Below, piece by piece: positions 56,525 to 64,000 of a stretch of 64,000 nt of DNA. Within the stretch, counting starts at the first letter, position 1. Each line of letters starts with the position of its first letter. Made by a program: the position numbers and the translations under genes. This DNA comes from Pardosa pseudoannulata (lineage: Eukaryota > Arthropoda > Arachnida > Araneae > Lycosidae): contig CM063498.1 in the NCBI GenBank assembly GCA_032207245.1, positions 57,871,940 to 57,935,939 on the forward strand, written 5' to 3'. The notes beneath the pieces were generated by a model. It was not told the origin of the DNA, searched no databases, and saw nothing but the letters and a program-made list of their open reading frames with translations.

Positions 56525-56983
56525 AACTCCTCTTCTTAGCCCACTCTCCTGTTTCTAATCATGGATCTTGTTGGTGCTTCAACCACATTTGGCGAAATTG
56601 GCGTGCTTCCAGCTTGCGTGCGTGGCGTGCTTGCAGCGTGGCGTTTGAAATCTGGCGAGGGGATCGTAACTCAACAAATTGATACATAAACAAAAACAAC
56701 ATTTTGAGGAAAAATTTTACAAAAATTGAATATTTAAAATCTAATTGAATTAACAAAGAAAACACAAAGGAAACACATAACATTCATACTAAATAGACTG
56801 AAACATTCACTTAATCACAAATTAAATAAACTGAGTGTGATTTTCATCACAAATTTGTGATTTAGTGTAAATTGTAAAATTAATTTAAACAAAAAAAAAA
56901 AAAGAAAAAAAAGAAAACTGTATTTTGAGTGGAGGTTGAAGAGGAGTTGTAAAATTGAAAATTTTTTTTCAAATCTCTTATTT
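56525..56983. repeat. ~430-bp direct repeat, copy 2
   Basis: As copy 1, with a 24-bp internal duplication (GCGTGCTTCCAGCTTGCGTG region near 56600) and a longer A/G tract near 56890. Left flanks of the copies differ; the right 35 bp are shared. The copies are separated by 346 bp. Confidence 0.75.
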
Positions 56984-57562
56984 TTCTTATGTACAACTGT
57001 TTTATTAAACAGTTTGAACAATGATTTTAAAGATCATTTCAGGCACAAAATAAAGTTAGATTGTAATTTCGAAAAATTTCGTTTTATTGTGATATATCTA
57101 CATAACATAAACCTGAATACAATGATGTTAATGCTGTAGTTTTCTGTACTAGAGATCTATTCAGACAATATCATTACCTTGAGAAACAGAACTTTGAACT
57201 AAACCGGGGAAGGCACACTCGAAGGTTAAAACCCGAACGATCTCACGCTGTTCGGTAAGAATTCCTTCTTAGAGCCGGTCTCAACAAAATTAATCTCTTA
57301 GCTCAACTAATCTAATATAACTTTTTTATGTAACTCATTTCAATTCTAGAGTGCTACACGAGACAAATGCTTACCACTATCATTACCTGGCTCACTTACG
57401 CCCTCACAGCAAATTTAAAACCGTTTTGGCGGAAGAGCGCCAAACAAGGATGGCTTGAATAATTTAACTTTCTTATTTCCCAATTTTGATCCCTCTCTCT
57501 ATTTTTTCTCTATCGATTGCAGTATGGATACCATTTAACTTTGTATTGCTTCAAAACACCTT

Positions 57563-57566
<4 letters not shown>
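56984..57566. other. AT-rich DNA, nothing recognised
   Basis: No features seen. Confidence 0.4.
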
Positions 57567-57603
<37 letters not shown>

Positions 57604-57626
57604 TATATATATATATATATATATAA
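57567..57626. repeat. (CA)n(TA)n microsatellite
   Basis: CA tract followed by a TA tract. Confidence 0.95.
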
Positions 57627-58136
57627 ACAGTATCATGGTTTTACTGCATTCCTTTGTAAGTACAATTGTTTTACTTATTCAAACTTGTTTTCGTTTAGTT
57701 GCATAGTTTCCCTTTATCTTATGAAAACGTAAATGTATTTTAACTTTACGTTACGTCTTATCTGCATATTTAATTTTCGAAATTTGTTTTGTGAACCTCC
57801 ATTTAAATACACCACAAGACGACAATGTAATAATATATTCCTATGAAACTGTAACAACGGTGTTTAAGTATTTCTTTTATATTAAACAATTCTTTTAGAA
57901 TTCATTTTTGAAAAACAAAGACACAAATCTATTTTTTACAGAATATAATTTTGATTTTTTACTGTTTATTACTTCTTAGTACGGAGTAAAGTGTTGTAAT
58001 TGCAAAAAAATTCGGAATATAACAAAATATCTATGAAACGAAAAAGCTTATAAACGGATATTAACATAGCTAATCACCGCTAGATAGCACTACTTGAGTT
58101 TTACTTAGACTACACTTTCACCTTGAGAATCAGTTA
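57627..58136. other. AT-rich DNA, nothing recognised
   Basis: No features seen. Confidence 0.4.
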
Positions 58137-58624
<488 letters not shown>

Positions 58625-58825
58625 CCCCCCCAATAACATTATTCGTAATACTTTTTTACATCAAAATATTTACATAAAAATTATATTACATAAAAAGGAA
58701 TCCTCACTTGTCATAAAGATAATTAACATTAACATTTATACAAAATAACATATTACAAAATTTTACATAATGATCAGCATAAAATTAACATATTACAAAA
58801 TTTAGATCTCATAGAAAAATTACTG

Positions 58826-60654
58826 CTATTCGTGATACAATTTCAATTTTTCTGGGGCATAATAACACCTTAATTTACAAGCATGTACAATTTCAAATTC
58901 TTGTTTAGTTTTAAAATTTGATCTATTGATTTCGTAATTAACTTTAGAAACTTATTTTAAAATTGTGTAAGGACCTGAATATGGTGGTGTCAACTTCCTA
59001 ATGTTCGGATACTGAAATTCTTCATATGAAACTAGATCTCCAATGTTAAAATTAGATTCTATAAAACAACTATCATATCTTACTTTATTTCTTTTATGAT
59101 AACCTATTGTCCTTTCTTTTGCTAGTTTCCTTGCTTCATCTACTGGAGGATAAAAATTTTGTTTGTTTATATGAGGTTGATAAGGCAACACTCCGAAGAA
59201 TAAATAAGCTGGCTTAAACTGAGTCACAGAGTGTGGGGTATAATTGTATTCATTTATTACTTTATTTAATAAGGTAGTCCAAGGAATTTTATTTGAGAAA
59301 TTATTAACTTTGCATCTTAATCTACTTACTATCGTTTGGTTTACTCTCTCAATTTTTCCATTTGTTTGAGGGTGATTAGAAGAAGTGAGCAACTGCTTAA
59401 CATTATTGTGTTCTAAAAATCTTCTGAATCTTGATGAAGTAAAGGCTGCATTCCTATCCGTTAATATTTTCCTAAGGATTTGAACTTGGAAGATCTGTTT
59501 TAGACAAATAGTATAAGTTTCTGTTGTGACACTTTTGGATGGAAAAGCCCAAATATAACGCTTAGCATGGTTGATAACTAAATGTAAGTACTTTTTAGTT
59601 GAATTGTAATAGTTAAACCCTCCTACGGTGTCTAAACTTAAGCACTCAAAAGATTGGTCTGTCGGAGGAACCTCTTGCAGCAATCCAAACCTTTTCTGTC
59701 TTTTTTTCTTATTAATTTGACACGTATGACAATGTTTAACATAATTAGAAATGTCTGATGTAATATTTCGCCCGTAATAGACAGGAATAAGTAGATTAAT
59801 AGTTTTTTAAATACCAGGATGGCCGAATTTTTCATGCGCAATTTGAAGAAGCTTCAATCGTAACGAAAAAGGAACAACTATCTTAGTAAAGCCTTTTTTG
59901 CGAAGACATAGAATATTATTAATTTCAATATAATTTCCTAATAAATTGTCTTTCATTTGAGCTTCTTGAATTTCATTTAATGATAAACGGTTCGAAACAT
60001 GATTTAGACTACTTTTACTGCTTTTAACACCAGTTTCAACTGCATCTCTAGATAACATATCAGACTCGATATTTGTGGTACCTTTTTGGAATTATTTAAT
60101 ATCATATTCATACATACTTAATTGCAAGGACAAGCGGAACAAACGACCTTTTAAATTTTTAACATTTTTGAGCCACATCAACGCCGCTTGATCTGTATGT
60201 TTGGAAAATTTTTGTCCGAAAAGATAATGGTGAAACTTATTTAAGGTATCCACGATAGCGAGACATTCAAGCTCAGTAATGGCATAATTTCTTTAATAAT
60301 CTTTTAACGAGAGGGAATGAAAAGCTATCGGATGTAAGACACCAGAAATATCGGGCTGTTTCAAAACTACTCCTACACCATTTAAACTTGCATCAACAAA
60401 GAGGTGAATTTCCTTTTTAGGATCAAAAATTTTCAAAACTGGTTTTCAAATTAATAAATTCTTCAAAGTTACAAAAGCATTCTGGCATTCTTCAGTCCAT
60501 TGCCATGGAGTTTCTTTCTTCAACAACTTATTTAATGAAGTACGAATTTTTGCATACGGGTTAATAAATTTGTGATATACATTAATTGAACCTAAAAAAC
60601 GTTGCAAAGCTTTAATATTGGTAGGTGGTTTTAAATTTTTTATTACTTCAAGAC
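58826..60654 (-). pseudogene. Ty3/gypsy pol, 3' part (RT end, RNase H, integrase)
   Basis: One continuous minus-strand frame broken by in-frame stops at 60446, 60293, 60092, 59807 and 58952. It encodes, in order: end of RT connection (ALQRFLGSINVYHKFI), RNase H (FVDASLNGVGVVLKQP; NYAITELECLAIVDTLNKF; TDQAALMWL), the integrase zinc region (HEKFGHP .. HCHTCQ) and the integrase core (LSLDTVGG; ILTDRNAAFT; NGKIERVN) with exactly 35 residues between the last D and E (DD35E). It ends at TAG (58826). The stops are point mutations with no frameshift, indicating decay by substitution. The upstream RT, protease and gag are cut off by the inserted plus-strand element at 60655. Confidence 0.92.
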
Positions 60655-60799
60655 TGTGATTATACACTAGATGGCGCTATCAGAGCGTTCCGGCTTGTGT
60701 GTAGTTTCTGTTCTATTGTTTCAGTGTACATAGTTTTTGCAGTATGTAAATAAACGCGTATAGCCTTTTTTTACACAGCCTCTGTTTTCATACACAACA
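60655..60799 (+). repeat. 5' LTR of the plus-strand Ty3 element
   Basis: TGTGATTATACACTAGATGG..; the right LTR starting at 63957 reads TGTAATGTATACACTAGATG.. and matches with few differences over the visible 44 bp. Ends about ..ACACAACA. About 145 bp, very short. Contains AGTATGTAAATAAACG. Confidence 0.8.
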
Positions 60800-60803
60800 G
60801 AAT

Positions 60804-60814
60804 TGGCGACGAGG
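60804..60814 (+). other. Primer-binding site, probably tRNA-Ser
   Basis: TGGCGACGAGG directly after the LTR; complementary to the CCA-tailed acceptor end expected of a serine tRNA (inference from the general tRNA-Ser sequence), as reported for Mag-like elements. Confidence 0.55.
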
Positions 60815-60834
60815 TAAAATTTCGAAAACTAAAC

Positions 60835-62398
60835 ATGGATGCTGCTCAATTTCAAGCCCTTCTACAGTCAATTACGACAAGTAATGAACGCCTGGCAGCT
60901 TTAATTACAAATCAAAATGCCGAATCGAAAGGAAAATCTGCTGCCGAAGACTCAGGTACTGTGACATTTTTGAGTAATTTTGAACAATTTGATTCATCTA
61001 AAGAAACCTTTATTCAGTACAAAGAACGATTTGAAAATTATTTAAAAATTAAAAATGTATTCAACGATAAAGACTTGTGTTCGAAAATGCTCCTAAACTG
61101 TATCGGTTCTCATCATTACAATTTATTATGCTCTTTAATTTCGCCCAAATCTACAAATGATTTAAAGTACGATGATATTATATCTGTCTTAGAAAAGCAT
61201 CTATGTCCAAAACCTAATGTTATTATTGAACAACACAGATTTTTATCCCGCTTTCAAAACGAAAACGAAAGCATTTCAGAATACGTTGCTGCTCTTCGTA
61301 AATTTATTTCTACGTGTGATTTCACTTGTGAATGTAAAAATTCAGTTTCAGATTTGTTTTTACGAGCCCAATTTATTCGAGGATTAAAGGGTAAACATTC
61401 GAGAGCAACTACTATTAATTTGCGATTTAACATTCAGTGAGGCTGTGGATCGATCATTGGCGTATGAAGCTTCAAAATTAAATAATCAGGAATTATCGAA
61501 AACATTTCCTAACAAAACACTAGAAGATGTACACAGAGTTTCAAGATCCAGAAGTAAATCTAATTCGAGAAGTAATTCTAATTTTCGACAGAACCATTTT
61601 CCTGATAAACGACATCGTTCCGTTTCAAAATCCCGATATACTAAATTGAATTTTCATGACCTTGGTATTCAAAATATGTGCTTAAGGTGCGGCCGAGGAA
61701 ATCATTTGTCTCGTGCCTGTCGACTAGATGCGTCAAAACTTCAGTGCAAGGCATGCAATCGAATAGACCATGTGCAAAAAGTTTGTCTTTCGACTCTACT
61801 CAAGAAAAAGAGATACACGGGTATTCAATCAGTTGAAAGCGGAAGTGATGATCATGTTACTGATGTTGATGCCATTGATATTTTTTCGGGTATTTCGAAG
61901 ATTGTAAACATTTTTCGAGGAACATCTAATTTGTTATCAAATTCTGAAAAATATTTTGTAACTGTGCAAATCGAAAATAAGCTTCAGAAATTTGAAGTTG
62001 ATTCCGGAGCAGGTTATACTTTGCTTCCTAAACGAGATTTTGATTGTATGAAATTAAAATGTAAAATCTATTCAACAGGCATAAAATTTCGATCCTACAC
62101 TCATGGGGTTTTTGAACCTTTAGGGGTAGTTCGCGTTCCAGTGAAATACAAAAACATTGAATATACAGAAATTTTATTTATTGTACCGAATGAGTTTACA
62201 CCTGTTTTAGGAAGAACATGGATTCGACATTTAAACATAAATTTATCAGAAATCGATAATGCCACCAAATGTGCAGAGCTAAAAATAAATTCTATCAATG
62301 TTTCTGGTGTTATCAATGATATTATCAATCAATTTTCTGACATATTTGAATCAAAAGTAGGGAAAATTCTCAATTTTACATGTTCTTTAAAACTTTGA
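60835..62398 (+). pseudogene. Ty3/gypsy (Mag-like) gag and protease
   Basis: Starts at ATG 60835, 20 nt after the PBS. The first ~190 codons give a capsid-like domain (FKE.Y and ISEYVAALRKF segments, retrotransposon gag type). The frame shifts by one near 61400 and continues from 61445 with a basic arginine/serine stretch, two CCHC knuckles (CLRCGRGNHLSRAC; CKACNRIDHVQKVC) and an aspartic protease with DSGAGYTLLP (about 62000). It reaches TGA at 62396. Gag packages RNA and the protease would process the polyprotein. The frameshift and stop make this copy inactive. Mag-like is my best subgroup guess. Confidence 0.9.
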
Positions 62399-63826
62399 CA
62401 AAATTCTAAACCAGTGTTTCTTAGAGCTCGAGAAGTACCTTTTGCGTTGCGTGAAAAAGTTGATGAAGAACTTTCGATGCTTGAGCGCGACGGAATAATC
62501 ACAAAAGTAGATTGCAGTGACTAGGGTTCTCCACTTGTTGTAATACCCAAATCTGATGGAACTGTACGCTTATGCGTTGACTACAAAGTTGCTGTAAATC
62601 CTCAACTTCAGATTGCACATTATCCAATTCCACGTATCGATGAAATATTAAATAGTCTTCGAAATTCAAAAATATTTTGCACCCTTGACCTCTTTAAAGC
62701 TTATTTACACGTACCTGTTGATGATGATAGTAAAATTATTCAAACAATTTCGACCCATAGGGGAACATTTCAAGTTAACCGATTGTCCTGTGGAATTAAA
62801 ATTGCACCTAGTGAATTTCACAGAATATTAGATCAAATTCTGATAGCTCTTGATGGAGTAACAACTTATTTCGATGACATAATTATACACGGGGAAACAT
62901 TGCTGGGGTATCGTGAACGTTTAATTGCATGTCTAAAACGTCTACAGACCTATAATTTACACGTAAATAATTCAACATGTCAATTTTTCAAAGAGAAGAT
63001 TTCTTATCTAGGTTATGTAATTCAACACAATAAAATTTCAAAATGCCCAAGGAAAGTCGAGGCAATCGTGAATACTCCCAGACCAAAAAATGTTGAGGAT
63101 GTGAAACGCTTTTCAGGTATGGTTACATACTATTCTAGATTTATTCCAAACGTCTCAACTATGACTTATTCGCTAAGATCTTTATTGAGGAAAAACAATA
63201 AATTTCATTGGTCTGCGGCTTGCGAATCCTCATTTATAAAATTAAAAAATGAAATATCAAGTGATAGAGTACTGATACCTTATGATACAACTTTGCCAAT
63301 AACAGTAGCATGTGATGCAAGTCCAACAGGTATTTCTGGAGCATTATCTCATATAGTCAACGGTATTGAAAAGCCAAATCTCACCGCATGTTATCCACAC
63401 CTTCCACGTAGTCGAAATTTAAGTGTGGGAGACCGCGTACAATCTCGATCTTATGTAAATAACAAATTGTCATGGGACTTTGGTACAGTCAAAAAGAAAA
63501 TCGGCAGACTCCATTACATAATTGAATTGGATAAAGGATATGACCAAAAGAGGCATATAAATCAACTAAGGAAGTGCAAAATTCCCAAAACCTCCAAACC
63601 AAACGTAACATTTGCCGCGAAGAAGGAGATAATACCAACAGATGCAGATTGGGGAAACGATTTACCCACTGAAGTGCGTGAGAGACACCGAGAGCCGACA
63701 ACTCAATCGCCCCTGACCGATCACCGAATCACACCGAGCACCCGAGGCGACCATGTCCAACCACAGAACCGGAGACCTCGAAGAATGTGCCGACCTCCGG
63801 GCTATCTCTCCGATTACGTTACGTAG
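62399..63826 (+). pseudogene. Ty3/gypsy (Mag-like) pol: RT, then internal deletion to integrase C-terminus
   Basis: In the same frame as the protease. RT motifs: REKVDEELSMLERDGIITKV, TAG stop at 62522, GSPLVVIPKSDGTVRLCVDY, LDLFKAYLHVPV, TTYFDDIIIHGETLL (catalytic FDD, 62867-62878) and ISYLGYVI. The RNase H domain begins (VACDASPTGISGALSH) and stops at about 63378, where the frame runs straight into an integrase C-terminal tail (NLSVGDRVQSRSYVNN .. LRKCKI .. RPRRMCRPPGYLSDYV, ending at TAG). The rest of RNase H, the integrase zinc region and the DDE core are missing, an in-frame internal deletion of roughly 1.5-2 kb by comparison with full pol. Confidence 0.9.
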
Positions 63827-63943
63827 AACTCTTAATGAACAATATAACCATTCTTTGTTTATTTTTGTTATTATTTGTTACAACTAAATTACTAATTACA
63901 ATTTAATCTTATATTTCAACTTATAGTTCTAATGTGTCAAATT

Positions 63944-64000
63944 AAGTGTGGGAGATTGTAATGTATACACTAGATGGCGCTATCAGAGCGTTCTGGCTTG
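63944..64000 (+). repeat. Polypurine tract and start of the 3' LTR
   Basis: AAGTGTGGGAGAT (63944-63956) followed by TGTAATGTATACACTAGATG, the LTR start. Only 44 bp of the LTR lie in the window. Confidence 0.85.

Noticed and set aside
62101..62328. 75-codon minus-strand frame
   Set aside because: Antisense of the Ty3 protease region.

Overview
This window is animal nuclear DNA, most likely arthropod and plausibly spider or another chelicerate. That assignment is an inference from the mix of repeats: tRNA-derived SINEs, an RTE and a Jockey LINE remnant, Ty3 LTR elements, Helitrons, piggyBac, hAT, pogo/Tigger and Tc1 relics, and long (TA)n/(CA)n microsatellites. The DNA is very AT-rich, and almost every long open frame is either a mobile-element relic or a translated microsatellite. 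No complete host gene is visible.

The only stretch that looks like a genuine host exon lies on the minus strand at 43476-43626. It is an open frame ending at a perfect splice donor (AGAG|GTAAGT), next to a perfect NRF-1-type palindrome and a locally CpG-rich 5' flank (about 43600-44000). I read it as the first coding exon of an unidentified housekeeping-type gene whose introns run left.

Layout. 0-8 kb: a piggyBac-like element split an old diverged repeat (138-782); two inverted copies of a deleted pogo/Tigger element (1014-1774, 6495-7270), the second inside a ~92-bp tandem array; an RTE 3' fragment with a perfect 12-bp target-site duplication (TSD) (3769-4322). 8-23 kb: a GC-rich poly(A)-linked insert (8597-8890), a 944-bp TTAA-flanked element, a probable hAT element, three piggyBac-like elements, two Helitrons, a Tc1 fragment and several SINEs, including one cut in two by a piggyBac relative. 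23-38 kb: a 590-bp compound microsatellite, SINEs with perfect TSDs, hAT elements with exact 8-bp TSDs (29011-30226, 34881-35690, 36529-37161), and otherwise featureless AT-rich DNA. 38-49 kb: a Jockey fragment, a 1,080-bp Helitron, the candidate exon, and a dense MITE cluster (45.7-48.7 kb) with self-nesting. 50-58 kb: giant (TA)n tracts, a terminal-inverted-repeat element within one of them, LTR-type fragments and a gag/protease relic. 58-64 kb: a minus-strand Ty3 element (LTR, integrase, RNase H, end of RT) into which a second, plus-strand Ty3 element (LTR, gag, protease, RT, internally deleted) has inserted.

The interest lies in the insertion stratigraphy: at least seven nested insertions can be ordered from the sequence, many with diagnostic TSDs. 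I did not find evidence for a new multi-gene system. The most original observations are the repeated junction of LTR-type ends (ATTACA) with (CA)n/(TA)n tracts, the terminally duplicated Helitron, the MITE inserted in its own family, and the unidentified NRF-1-associated exon.
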